Counted from the first letter of the stretch, positions 1 through 8,203 are shown. The stretch: DNA of 64,000 nt from Mycolicibacter acidiphilus (GCF_018455725.1 NZ_JAHCLR010000027.1:20916-84915); one strand, 5' to 3'. Notes: generated by a model not told the origin, from the sequence alone. Numbers and translations are program-made.

Positions 1-285
1 GTGAATTGCATCGAGCGTGCGAATGCGAGGGATGATTGCTTCCGCTTCCTGCAAAACGGCGTGGTCGAGCGGGATCGTGTCGATATAGTCCAGAATCTGG
101 TCGCGGTCGGCGACCGGCAAGCTCTCCCGTCGCAATACGCGAGTGATCTCGGTGCGGAGGATGCGTGAGGAAACGACGCGATCGTCGTCTCTGCCGGTCA
201 CACTGTCGAACCATTGGGCCGCTGACACCGAATGGCCGAGCATGATGCGTACCGCGACGGAGCTGTCGAGGTAGTGGTAAGTCAC
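1..285 (-). CDS. VapC-type PIN-domain toxin, partial (runs off left edge)
   Basis: Predicted Mg-dependent RNase toxin of a type II toxin-antitoxin pair. The reverse strand reads 95 open codons from a GTG at 285 to the window edge with no stop, so the C-terminus is missing. PIN-domain acidic residues are visible: D7 in YLDSS, E46 in RTEITRVL and D92 in LDAIH, which is the usual late PIN motif. The GTG overlaps the TGA of the upstream antitoxin gene (GTGA), giving translational coupling. Base composition by eye is less GC-rich than the housekeeping genes to the right, which fits an accessory locus. PIN fold and TA role follow from the family and the arrangement; the RNA target cannot be read from sequence. 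Confidence 0.85.
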   Translation of the reverse strand, partial: MTYHYLDSSVAVRIMLGHSVSAAQWFDSVTGRDDDRVVSSRILRTEITRVLRRESLPVADRDQILDYIDTIPLDHAVLQEAEAIIPRIRTLDAIH

Positions 286-533
286 CACGGGCCCTTTTCT
301 TCATTGAGAAGCTCGTCGATTGTCGATGCCGTGGTGAGGTCATGCCGGGCGATTGTGCGGGTACGTGCGGGTCCGCTTGCTTTCCGGGGGATAAGGGCTG
401 CTGACGAGACGGCGGGAAGGATCGTGCCGATCCGGTGGTTATGACGGGTCAGCGTGTACGGCTCGCCCCCTTCGAGGTCGGCGATCATTGAAGCAGGATT
501 CTGGCGCAGTTCGCCGACGGAGATCGACTTCAT
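282..533 (-). CDS. VapB/Phd-type antitoxin
   Basis: Antitoxin of 83 aa that should neutralise the adjacent PIN toxin and autoregulate the operon. The N-terminus MKSISVGELRQNP is the Phd/YefM (prevent-host-death) signature, followed by GGEPYTLTRHNHRIGTILP, the beta-hairpin part of that fold. The C-terminal third (IDELLNEEKGPW) would be the toxin-binding tail. The stop overlaps the toxin start. A pair of direct repeats about 21 to 37 bp upstream of the ATG is a likely operator. Confidence 0.85.
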   Translation of the reverse strand: MKSISVGELRQNPASMIADLEGGEPYTLTRHNHRIGTILPAVSSAALIPRKASGPARTRTIARHDLTTASTIDELLNEEKGPW

Positions 534-553
534 GAAGCCAGGCTACCAGGGAA

Positions 554-570
554 TTGTCTACCTTTGTCTA
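554..570. promoter_or_regulatory. Direct-repeat operator candidate upstream of vapB
   Basis: TTGTCTA occurs twice with a 10-bp period (554-560 and 564-570), on one face of the helix, 21 to 37 bp before the antitoxin ATG at 533. This is the usual place for TA autorepression. The role is inferred from position only. Confidence 0.45.
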
Positions 571-761
571 GCATGTTGAATCTCGGGATGGGGGTAGGCG
601 GGCCCCCACAGGCCGTCGTGGTCGATCTCGGCGACGATCTCCACGATGCGCCCGTCGATCGCGTTGCGCTGACCGGTCAGCTCCGCCAGCTCCTCGAACA
701 ACACCTCCAGCCGCGCACACGCCCCCACCCGGGTATCGGGTGACTCCGCGATCGAGGACAT
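558..761 (-). pseudogene. Truncated 13E12-repeat (DUF222/HNH) protein remnant
   Basis: The reading frame starts MSSIAESPDTRVGACARLEV and continues ELAELTGQRNAIDGRIVEIV, then DHDGLWG. This is the N-terminal start of the mycobacterial REP13E12/DUF222 HNH-endonuclease family, whose members are normally several hundred residues long. After about residue 53 the similarity stops and the frame runs through unrelated bases to a stop at 558. Only an N-terminal fragment survives, joined directly to the TA promoter region. I read it as the scar of an insertion or recombination that placed vapBC beside ku. Confidence 0.6.
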
Positions 762-792
762 AACGACAGCAGCGCACCGGGCACCGACGGGA

Positions 793-1593
793 TCAGTGCT
801 GCTTCGACCGCTTCTTCACGCTGGCCTCCAGTTTCGCCAGCAGATCCGAGACGTCATCGCCGGCGTCCAGATCGGCCGGCGCTTCCGAGGCGGTGAACGC
901 TTCGCCGCCTTGAAGTTTGGCGTCGATCAACTCATGCAACTGCTCGGTGTAGACGTCGCGGTAGCGGTCAGGATCGAAATCGTCGGCCATCGACTCGACC
1001 ACCTGTCCGGCCATCGTCAACTCGGCCGGCTTGATCTCCACCTTCGTGTCCAGCGCCGGGAAGTCGGGGTCGCGGACCTCATCCGGCCACAGCAGGGTCT
1101 GCACCACCATCACCTGGCGTGTGCCGAAGTCCTTGACCCGCAACGCCGCCAGTTGGGTTTTGCTGCGCAGTGCGAAGTGGACGATCGCCACCCGGTCGGT
1201 GTCGGCCAGCGTCTTGGCCAGCAGCACATAGGACTTGATGGACTTCGACGCCGGCTCCAGGTAGTAGCTGTGGTCGAACAGCAGCGGGTCCAGTTCGCGG
1301 GCCGGCACGAACTCGAGCACCTCGATCTCGTGTTCGCGTTCGGCGGGCAGTCCCGCGATGTCGTCGTCGGTGATCGTCACCGTGCGACCGTCGTCGGACT
1401 CGTAGGCCCGCGCGATGTCCCCGAAATCCACGGACTCGCCGCACACCTCGCACACCCGCCGGTAGTGGATGTGGCCGCCGTCCTTGGCGTGCACCTGATG
1501 GAACTTGACGTCGTGGTCCTCGGTGGCGCTGTAGACCTTCACCGGAACGTTGACCAGCCCGAAGGCGATCGAACCCTTCCAGATGGAACGCAT
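793..1593 (-). CDS. ku: Non-homologous end-joining protein Ku
   Basis: Homodimeric Ku binds and bridges double-strand break ends and recruits LigD, encoded divergently a few hundred bases away. It is 266 aa, close to the 273 aa I recall for M. tuberculosis Rv0937c. The N-terminus MRSIWKGSIAFGLVNVPV is the family signature; the single Ku core (beta barrel and bridge) covers about residues 1-245. HYRRVCEVCGESV contains the cysteine pair usual in actinobacterial Ku. A short basic tail (VKKRSKQH) ends the protein, without the long lysine-rich extension of some fast growers. The only same-strand neighbour upstream is a small membrane protein 40 bp away. Confidence 0.97.
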   Translation of the reverse strand: MRSIWKGSIAFGLVNVPVKVYSATEDHDVKFHQVHAKDGGHIHYRRVCEVCGESVDFGDIARAYESDDGRTVTITDDDIAGLPAEREHEIEVLEFVPARELDPLLFDHSYYLEPASKSIKSYVLLAKTLADTDRVAIVHFALRSKTQLAALRVKDFGTRQVMVVQTLLWPDEVRDPDFPALDTKVEIKPAELTMAGQVVESMADDFDPDRYRDVYTEQLHELIDAKLQGGEAFTASEAPADLDAGDDVSDLLAKLEASVKKRSKQH

Positions 1594-1633
1594 GACGCCA
1601 GTATGCCCACCTCGGCGAGCGCTCAGCCGGCCT

Positions 1634-2053
1634 TTACGCCGACGGGTGCCAGGCGCTGACCGCCCAGATCACGATGACGTCGAGTGCGATCACGATGATC
1701 GCCCACACCGGGTAGTGCGGCAGCCACAGGAACATGCCGACGATCGAGAACGCCGCCATCACGACGGCGGTCACCCGGGCCCAGGACTTGCCCCAGAACA
1801 GGCCGAAGGCGACCGCGAGCGCGGCGGCCCCGAGCACGATCAGGATCCAGCCCCACACGGTGGTGTTGAACTCGTAGACGTAGTCCAGGTCGCCCTCGCC
1901 GACCACCACGAGGTCGTCGGCGCCGAGTGCGGAGATACCCTGCAGGATCGTCAGCAGCGCCGACGTCAGAATCAGCGCCGCAGCGGCGAACGTCGCGCTG
2001 CCGGCCACCACCTGCTTGGCGGGGAGGTGGTCGTGCTTGTCGGTGTCGGTCAT
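1634..2053 (-). CDS. Four-helix small membrane protein (DUF7144-like)
   Basis: 139 aa with four hydrophobic segments (about residues 17-42, 63-87, 90-111 and 113-133) and a short hydrophilic N-terminus rich in D, H and K. The overall pattern matches the DUF7144 family of actinobacterial integral membrane proteins, which has no assigned function. It lies upstream of ku on the same strand and is divergent from ligD, so the 72-bp gap 2054-2125 must carry both promoters. Any connection with end joining is only positional. Confidence 0.8.
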   Translation of the reverse strand: MTDTDKHDHLPAKQVVAGSATFAAAALILTSALLTILQGISALGADDLVVVGEGDLDYVYEFNTTVWGWILIVLGAAALAVAFGLFWGKSWARVTAVVMAAFSIVGMFLWLPHYPVWAIIVIALDVIVIWAVSAWHPSA

Positions 2054-2125
2054 CGACTGTCTCCATCGGTCGGCGGGACGAATGGAATCACGCTACCCAG
2101 CGCTTCCTGGGATTATGTTGGGAAC

Positions 2126-3910
2126 ATGGGTTGCACGCCCAGGGTGACGCTGACCAACGCCGACAAGGTGCTGTACCCCGCGGCCGGGACCACCAAGCGC
2201 GACGTCTTCGACTACTACACCGCCATCGCCGAGGTGATGCTGCCGCACATCGCCGGGCGGCCGGTCACCCGCAAACGCTGGCCCGACGGCGTCGAGCAGG
2301 AACCGTTCTTCGAGAAGCAACTGGCACCGTCGGCCCCGGCCTGGCTGCCGCGCGCGGTGCTGCAGCATCGCGCCGGCGCCGCGGACTACCCGCTGATCGA
2401 CGACGCCGACGGGCTGGCCTGGATCGCCCAGCAGGCGGCGCTGGAAGTGCATGTGCCGCAGTGGCGTTACGTCGACGGAAAGCCGGGCCCGAACACCCGG
2501 CTGGTCTTCGACCTCGATCCCGGCCAGGGCGTCCCGATGAGCCAACTCGCGCAGGTGGCCCGCGCCATCCGGGACCTGATGGCCGACCTCGACCTGACCG
2601 CCTTCCCGGTGACCAGCGGCAGCAAGGGGCTGCACCTGTACGTCGCGCTGGATCGCCCGGTGAGTAGTGAGTCGGCGGTGCTGCTGGCCAAACGTGTTGC
2701 GCAGCAACTCGAATCGGAGATGCCGACGTTGGTGACCGCGACCATGACCCGCAGTCTGCGGGCCGGGCGGGTCTTCGTCGACTGGAGTCAGAACAACGCG
2801 TCGAAGACCACGGTCGCACCGTATTCGCTGCGAGGCCGCGCACAACCGACGGTCGCCGCGCCACGCAGTTGGGCCGAACTCGATGACCCGAACCTGCGGC
2901 AGCTGCGCTACGACGAGGTGCTGGCCCGCGTCGCGCACGACGGCGACCTGCTCGCCGCGCTGGACCGGCCGGCCCGATCGGCGTTCGCGTTCGGAGAACT
3001 CTTCCCGATGCTCGCCACGCAGGGGACCGTGATCGACCTGGATCCCGGGCAGTGGGCGTTCGAGGGGAAATGGGACGGCTACCGGATGCTGGTGGAGGCC
3101 GATCGCGGCACGCTGCGGCTGCGGTCGCGTAACGGGCGCGAGGTCACCGGCGAGTACCCGCAACTGGCGTCGCTCGGGACGGACCTGGCCGGGCGGCACG
3201 TCGTGCTCGACGGCGAAGCGGTGGCGCTCGACGCCGGCGGCGTGCCGCGGTTCAGCGAGATGCAGAACCACGCGCGTGCGGCCACGGTGCAGTTCTGGGC
3301 GTTCGATCTGCTCTACCTCGACGGCCGGTCGCTGCTGCGGGCGCATTATCGAGACCGGCGCCGGCTGCTGGAGGCGCTGGGGGTGAACACCGGACTGATC
3401 GTGCATCCGCTGCTGGCGCCCGACGGCGCCGAGGCGATGCAGCAGTCCCGGCGGCTGGGCTGGGAGGGGGTGGTGGCGAAACGCTGGGACTCCGGCTACC
3501 AGCCGCGCCGCCGGTCGAGGGCCTGGATCAAAGCCAAGCACTGGCGCACCCAGGAGGTGGTGATCGGCGGGTGGTCCGCGGGCGCGGGCGGGCGCGACGG
3601 TGGGATCGGCTCGCTGCTGATGGGCATTCCCGGCGACGGGGGGCTGACGTTCGTCGGGAAAGTGGGCACCGGATTCGCTGAGCGAGATCTGGATCGGCTG
3701 AAAGCACTGTTGGAGCCGCTGCACACCGCCGAATCGCCGTTCGCTGCAAAGCTTTCCGGGGACGACGCCCGGGACGTGACGTACGTGCGTCCGGAGATCG
3801 TCGCTGAAGTACGCTACGGCGAGCGTACGACGGACGGTCGGCTGCGTCAGCCCAGCTGGCGGGGGCTGCGGCCGGACAAGGCGCCCGATGAGGTGGTTCG
3901 TGAGGAGTGA
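2126..3910 (+). CDS. ligD: LigD without phosphoesterase domain (polymerase-ligase fusion)
   Basis: ATP-dependent NHEJ ligase/polymerase that works with Ku. The ATG at 2126 gives 594 aa, and RVTLTNADKVLYPA follows a few residues later, as in Rv0938. The polymerase (AEP primase-type) domain covers about residues 1-280, with metal ligands D129 and D131 (DLDPG) and D219 (VFVDWSQN). The ligase domain follows, with adenylation lysine K315 in EGKWDGYR and the OB-fold end GRLRQPSWRGLRPDK. M. tuberculosis LigD is about 759 aa and has a 3'-phosphoesterase domain between these two parts. Here the frame passes directly from the polymerase end (about residue 279) to the ligase start (PMLATQGT), so the PE domain is absent without a frameshift. 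Confidence 0.97.
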   Translation: MGCTPRVTLTNADKVLYPAAGTTKRDVFDYYTAIAEVMLPHIAGRPVTRKRWPDGVEQEPFFEKQLAPSAPAWLPRAVLQHRAGAADYPLIDDADGLAWIAQQAALEVHVPQWRYVDGKPGPNTRLVFDLDPGQGVPMSQLAQVARAIRDLMADLDLTAFPVTSGSKGLHLYVALDRPVSSESAVLLAKRVAQQLESEMPTLVTATMTRSLRAGRVFVDWSQNNASKTTVAPYSLRGRAQPTVAAPRSWAELDDPNLRQLRYDEVLARVAHDGDLLAALDRPARSAFAFGELFPMLATQGTVIDLDPGQWAFEGKWDGYRMLVEADRGTLRLRSRNGREVTGEYPQLASLGTDLAGRHVVLDGEAVALDAGGVPRFSEMQNHARAATVQFWAFDLLYLDGRSLLRAHYRDRRRLLEALGVNTGLIVHPLLAPDGAEAMQQSRRLGWEGVVAKRWDSGYQPRRRSRAWIKAKHWRTQEVVIGGWSAGAGGRDGGIGSLLMGIPGDGGLTFVGKVGTGFAERDLDRLKALLEPLHTAESPFAAKLSGDDARDVTYVRPEIVAEVRYGERTTDGRLRQPSWRGLRPDKAPDEVVREE

Positions 3911-3916
3911 TCAGCC

Positions 3917-4945
3917 ATGCGGTGGGTGACCTATCGAGGTGACGACGGCGAACGCACCGGGGTGCTCGGCGGATCTGCGGACGGGGACGTGATCCATGCG
4001 CTGGCACCCGGCGTGACCCTGCTGGATCTGATCGGCCGCGGAGCAGCCGCGCTGCACGAGGCGGGGGAGCGGGCGCTGCGGTCGCCCGCGGCCGTCGTGC
4101 GGCCCGACGAGGTGCGCCTGCTGGCGCCGATCCCGCGCCCGCCGTCGATCCGGGACAGCCTCTGCTTCCTCGACCACATGCGCAACTGCCTGAAGGCCAC
4201 CGGCCGCGACCCCGAACTCGGCGATGCCTGGTACCGGATACCGGCGTTCTACTTCGCCTGCCCGACAACGGTGTTCGGCCCGTACGACGACGTTCCGGCC
4301 GCGCCGGGCAGCGCCTGTCAGGATTTCGAACTGGAGATCGCGGCGGTGATCGGGACGGCTGGAAAGGATCTGTCGGTCGAAGAAGCCGAACAGGCGATCA
4401 TCGGCTACACCATCTTCAACGACTGGTCGGCACGCGACCTGCAGTTGCAGGAGGCGCAGTTGGCGATCGGGCAGGGCAAGAGCAAGGACAGCGGGGTCAC
4501 GCTCGGGCCGTACCTGGTGACCCCCGATGAACTCGAACCGTATCGCCGCGACGGCCGACTGAGCCTGCACGCCACCGCGATCGTCAACGACATGATCGTG
4601 GGCACCGGGTCGACCGGCCGGATGGACTGGAGCTTCGGCGAGATCATCAGCTACGTCTCCCGCGGCGTGACGCTGACCCCCGGCGACGTGATCGGCTCCG
4701 GGACCGTGCCCACCTGCACGCTGGTGGAGCACCTGGATCCGGCTGCACCGCAGTCGTTTCCGGGCTGGCTCGTCGACGGTGACGTGGTGACCCTGCAGGT
4801 GCAGGGGCTCGGCGAGGTCCGCCAGACGGTGCGGGCCAGCGCGACACCGCTGCCACTGCCCGAGCGGCCGCGGCCCGGTGACCTAGTGGGCCGCGTTAAC
4901 GGTGACGCTGACCGAAGTCGCCCCCGGATCCGACGCGATCAGTAG
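3917..4945 (+). CDS. Fumarylacetoacetate hydrolase (FAH) family protein
   Basis: 342 aa, FAH fold, normally a divalent-metal hydrolase, isomerase or decarboxylase of beta-keto acids from aromatic breakdown. Seen: DFELEIAAVIG (metal-binding acidic motif), GYTIFNDWSARDLQ, GKSKDSGVTLGPYLV and GDVIGSGTVPTCTL, all core FAH motifs. It starts 6 bp after ligD behind GAGGAG, so the two are probably co-transcribed. M. tuberculosis Rv0939 in this position is annotated as a much longer bifunctional protein; here the FAH half ends at about residue 320 and a basic tail (RVNGDADRSRPRIRRDQ) is read antisense through the last 63 bp of the convergent glycosidase gene. The tail may be a junction product. Substrate unknown. 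Confidence 0.85.
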   Translation: MRWVTYRGDDGERTGVLGGSADGDVIHALAPGVTLLDLIGRGAAALHEAGERALRSPAAVVRPDEVRLLAPIPRPPSIRDSLCFLDHMRNCLKATGRDPELGDAWYRIPAFYFACPTTVFGPYDDVPAAPGSACQDFELEIAAVIGTAGKDLSVEEAEQAIIGYTIFNDWSARDLQLQEAQLAIGQGKSKDSGVTLGPYLVTPDELEPYRRDGRLSLHATAIVNDMIVGTGSTGRMDWSFGEIISYVSRGVTLTPGDVIGSGTVPTCTLVEHLDPAAPQSFPGWLVDGDVVTLQVQGLGEVRQTVRASATPLPLPERPRPGDLVGRVNGDADRSRPRIRRDQ

Positions 4946-6925
4946 CTGGCCGGCGTTGGGCGCCGAGACCACATGGCCACCGGTGACGCTCACCTGATAG
5001 CCGTTGGGGTATTCGACGGACGGCACCGAGATCGTGGTCTGCGAGCCGGCGCCGAAGTCCCCGGAGCCGTCGGCGTGGGCGGTGGAGTAGCTGAACGTGA
5101 AGACGCCGTTCTCGAACGACCAGCCCGTCGGCGTGCCGGCCACCGTCTGCGGGTACGGCTCGGCGAGCGCGTCCAGCTTCGCGTCGTTGACGTTGTCGCC
5201 GACCGGCGGCTTGCTGGGGTCGAGCACCAGGGCCTGCCCGTTGGGCGAACTGCTGGTGATGTCGTGGCCGGTGTAGGCCCATTCGGTCCAGCCCATCATG
5301 TGCTGGTTGGCGGCCTGCATCCCGGCGGTGATCGTTCCGATGGTGTCGGTGGCGCCGAACTCGGTCATCATCGCCGGGATGTTGTGCGCCTGCGCGTAGT
5401 CCGCCGCATTGCCGGTGACGATGTCGGCGTTCAGACCGCAGCCGAAATCGCTGGTGGGGATCAGTGACGTGACGATGCAGTAGTTGTGGAACGAGTAGAC
5501 GCTGTTCGGGTCGTCCACCGACCCGAGGTGGGTCTGCAGCGGCAGGCTGCCGACCAGTGGACTCGGCTCGAAGAACACCGGTTTGCTCGGGTCGACGGCG
5601 CGGATCGCGGCGTCCACCTGGTTGTAGAACGGCGTGAGTTGCTGCTCGCCGAAGTGGGCGCTGCCGAAGATGCTGGGCAGCGTCTGCGATCCGGCCCACG
5701 GTTCGTTCATGATCTCGTAGCCGGCGACGTTCGGGTTGTCCTTGAAGTAGTGGGCGACCGCCTCCCACATCTGGGCGTAGTGGTTCTCCAGGCCCACACC
5801 GTCGGAGGCTTTCGCGTTGCCCCAGAACGCATCCCAGGCGTGGTTCTCGGCGGGGTTGAGCAGGTAGTTGCCCGGGAAGCCCAGCGCCGGGTTGGGCAGG
5901 CCGCCGTCCTGCACTGCCCAGTCCGGCGCGCCCTCGCCCTGGAACATCTCGTTGTAGAGGTCCTGGTGCATGTCGAGGATCGCCACGATGTGGTGCTTGG
6001 CGAGAACCTGCACGGTCTGCGCGATCGATGCCAGGTACTCGGTGTCGATCACCCCGGGCTGCGGTTCGACCCCGGCCCAGATCACGCCGAGCCGCACCGC
6101 GTTGAAGCCGTTGGCTTCCAGGAACGCCGCGTCGTCGTCGCTGAACCCGTCGGCCGACGGCTCGTACGGTGGAATCTTGTAGACCTGATTGAGCCCGTGC
6201 AGCATCACGACCTTGCCGTCGGCGTCGGTGAGCCAGTTGTTGGTGACCTCGACCGGGGACGTCGTCTCCCCGGTGCCGCCGGGCAGGGTGCCGGCGTGGC
6301 CGACCGCCCCGTGGACGCCGAACGCGCCCGCGAGACCGCCGGCGCCGCCGAGGGCGGGCAGGCCGTCACCGCCGTCACCGGCGTCGCCCCCGTTGCCGCC
6401 GACGCCGAACACCGAGCCGCCGGCGCCGCCGTCACCACCGGCCGCACCCGCACCGCCGTCACCGCCGTTACCGCCGTTGCCGAAGAGTCCGGCCGCACCC
6501 CCTGCGCCGCCGGCCACCCCGGCAGTCGTGCTGTCCCAGCCGGCGCCGCCATCGCCGAACAGCCAGCCGCCAACACCGCCGTCGGGGTGGGCTTCGGTAC
6601 CGGCGGTGCCGTTGCCGATGATCTGCTGGCCGGCCGGGGCGAGGAGGTTGATGATGCTGTCGACCTGTTTGCCCAGGTCACTGGTGATCCACTGCTGTTC
6701 GGCGTCGTGCAGCAGGGTGTAGATGTCACCGCCGTCGAAGCCCGCCGAACCGGAAAGCGCCGTGTCCCAGTGGTCCGGCGTCAGCAACGCCGCGAACACC
6801 TGATCCAGCACGTCGTCGAAGGTCTCGGCCTGCGCGGGTGCGGCCGGCAGCAGACCGGATATTCCGAGGGCCAGGACCGCGGCGGTGCCCGCGACCGTTG
6901 TACGACGTTGACCAGTCATCGGCAA
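4883..6925 (-). CDS. Secreted GH5 endoglycoceramidase-like glycosidase with PGRS-like linker
   Basis: 680 aa. A Sec signal peptide (ends APAQA, about residue 33) precedes a helical segment (about 35-100). Next comes GNGTAGTEAHPDGGVGGWLF, which closely resembles the sequence that opens PGRS regions, and a Gly-rich GGxGG block to about residue 225. A GH5 family domain follows (about 235-560), with acid/base E408 in MNEPWAG and nucleophile E522 in MTEFGA. A beta-rich C-terminal domain (about 580-680) resembles that of endoglycoceramidases. It is predicted to hydrolyse glycolipids or related glycosides outside the cell. Unlike PE_PGRS proteins there is no PE domain; a Sec signal takes its place. 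The stop lies inside the convergent FAH gene. Confidence 0.9.
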   Translation of the reverse strand: MPMTGQRRTTVAGTAAVLALGISGLLPAAPAQAETFDDVLDQVFAALLTPDHWDTALSGSAGFDGGDIYTLLHDAEQQWITSDLGKQVDSIINLLAPAGQQIIGNGTAGTEAHPDGGVGGWLFGDGGAGWDSTTAGVAGGAGGAAGLFGNGGNGGDGGAGAAGGDGGAGGSVFGVGGNGGDAGDGGDGLPALGGAGGLAGAFGVHGAVGHAGTLPGGTGETTSPVEVTNNWLTDADGKVVMLHGLNQVYKIPPYEPSADGFSDDDAAFLEANGFNAVRLGVIWAGVEPQPGVIDTEYLASIAQTVQVLAKHHIVAILDMHQDLYNEMFQGEGAPDWAVQDGGLPNPALGFPGNYLLNPAENHAWDAFWGNAKASDGVGLENHYAQMWEAVAHYFKDNPNVAGYEIMNEPWAGSQTLPSIFGSAHFGEQQLTPFYNQVDAAIRAVDPSKPVFFEPSPLVGSLPLQTHLGSVDDPNSVYSFHNYCIVTSLIPTSDFGCGLNADIVTGNAADYAQAHNIPAMMTEFGATDTIGTITAGMQAANQHMMGWTEWAYTGHDITSSSPNGQALVLDPSKPPVGDNVNDAKLDALAEPYPQTVAGTPTGWSFENGVFTFSYSTAHADGSGDFGAGSQTTISVPSVEYPNGYQVSVTGGHVVSAPNAGQLLIASDPGATSVSVTVNAAH

Positions 6926-7014
6926 CAGACCCCCCGCAGCGAACTCGCTTTATGAGCCGGATCTGAAAACCTTAACGATCTACCTCAGAGATATCGAGGT
7001 ATTCGCTGAAAAAA

Positions 7015-7161
7015 TCAACACTGGGTGGCAGCGCGGATCCACCGCCGCCGGGCGTCGCTCTGCCTGGCGTCGGATGCCGCGATCCGCAACAGTTGGATGG
7101 CCCGCTCGTAGTCGCTGAGGCTCATCCGCCGCTCGGCGGGTGCGTGTGTTTGGGTTGTCAT
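7015..7161 (-). CDS. Small basic hypothetical protein (48 aa)
   Basis: ATG at 7161 is preceded by an excellent Shine-Dalgarno (GCAGGAGGTAGCA), which fixes this start over an upstream in-frame one. The product is 48 aa with a helical core SLSDYERAIQLLRIAASDAR and a basic, Arg-rich end that finishes in Cys. No family recognised. It sits alone between the glycosidase gene (upstream gap about 90 bp) and a LLM oxidoreductase gene on the same strand. The strong ribosome site is the main support. Confidence 0.6.
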   Translation of the reverse strand: MTTQTHAPAERRMSLSDYERAIQLLRIAASDARQSDARRRWIRAATQC

Positions 7162-7324
7162 TGCTACCTCCTGCAGATCAATGCCGGATGCAGTTCCCAA
7201 TTCGCCCACTTCGGGCGATCAGCGTACATACCCATTGAACGCCGATCGGGGGCGAAGTTCTCCCAACGGCGGCGGTGAAACCGGGCACGTATGCGCTTAA
7301 AATATGTGCTGCGTCACATCGTCG

Positions 7325-8203
7325 TCAGCTGCCGACTTTGGCGATCACATGCTCGGCGAAGCGCTCCAGGTTGCGGATCTTGGCGTCCAGCGGTTCGGTG
7401 TCAGGCCCGGTGATGTAGGGCACCCGGAAACCCACGATGACGTCGGTGACGCCCTTGTCCTCCAGACGTTTGACGCCGTCGACGGTGAAGCCGTCGATCG
7501 AGATCACGTGGATCTCGAACGGACCGGTCCGGCCCTCCTCAGCGCGGATCTGCTCCAGCCGGGTGAGGAGCCGGTCCAGGGCGCCGGGTTCCCCGCCGTC
7601 GCCGCCGTGCATCCAGCCGTCGTTGCGGACTGCGCGGCGCAGCGCCGCCTCGGCGTGCCCGCCGATCAGGATCGGGATCGGCCGGCTCGGTGCCGGGGTC
7701 ATCTTGGCCTTCGGCACGTCGTAGAACTCGCCGTGGAACTCGAAGTAGTCGCCGGTGGTCAGCCCCCGGATGATCTCGATGCACTCGTCCATCCGCTTGC
7801 CGCGTCGCGCGAACGGCACCCCCAGCAGGTCGTAATCCTCCGGCCACGGGCTGGTGCCCACCCCCAGGCTCAACCGGTCGCCGATCAGCGCGGCCAGTGA
7901 GCCGGCCTGCTTGGCCACCAGCGTCGGCGGCCGGATCGGTAGCTTCAGCACGAATGGGACGAATCGCAGCGTAGAGGTCACCGCGCCCAGTGCGCCGATC
8001 AGCACGAACGTCTCGATGAACGCCTTGCCGTCCAGGAATTCCCGGCTGCCGTCGGGGGTGTAGGGGTATTTCGCGTCGGACTCGTACGGGTAGGCGATGC
8101 TGTCCGGGATCGCCATGCTGTGATACCCCGCGGCCTCGGCGGCCTTCGCCAGCGGAATGTAGTAGCTCGGGTCCGTCATCGCCTCGGCGTAGGTGAATCG
8201 CAC
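7325..8203 (-). CDS. LLM-class F420-dependent oxidoreductase (Rv0940c-like)
   Basis: 292 aa, luciferase-like TIM-barrel enzyme expected to use reduced coenzyme F420 (or flavin) on an unknown substrate. The GTG start at 8203 has GAGGAG upstream and gives VRFTYAEAMTDPSYY, the normal family N-terminus. Seen: GDRLSLGVGTSPWPEDYDLLG, split here as GDRLSLGVG and SPWPEDYDLLG, the conserved LLM core, then PIPILIGGHAEAALRRA, the cofactor-binding strand and helix. M. tuberculosis has a LLM enzyme at the same map position. It is divergent from a secreted-protein gene across a 181-bp gap. Confidence 0.9.
   Translation of the reverse strand: MRFTYAEAMTDPSYYIPLAKAAEAAGYHSMAIPDSIAYPYESDAKYPYTPDGSREFLDGKAFIETFVLIGALGAVTSTLRFVPFVLKLPIRPPTLVAKQAGSLAALIGDRLSLGVGTSPWPEDYDLLGVPFARRGKRMDECIEIIRGLTTGDYFEFHGEFYDVPKAKMTPAPSRPIPILIGGHAEAALRRAVRNDGWMHGGDGGEPGALDRLLTRLEQIRAEEGRTGPFEIHVISIDGFTVDGVKRLEDKGVTDVIVGFRVPYITGPDTEPLDAKIRNLERFAEHVIAKVGS

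Noticed and set aside
1550-2125. An N-terminal extension of LigD of about 190 residues
   Set aside because: It lies antisense to the membrane protein gene and is Arg/His-rich junk; family homology starts right after the ATG at 2126.
6300-6600. Possible CRISPR array or minisatellite in the Gly-rich segment
   Set aside because: The repeats are GGxGG codon repeats of a PGRS-like linker in an open frame; units are irregular and there are no spacers.
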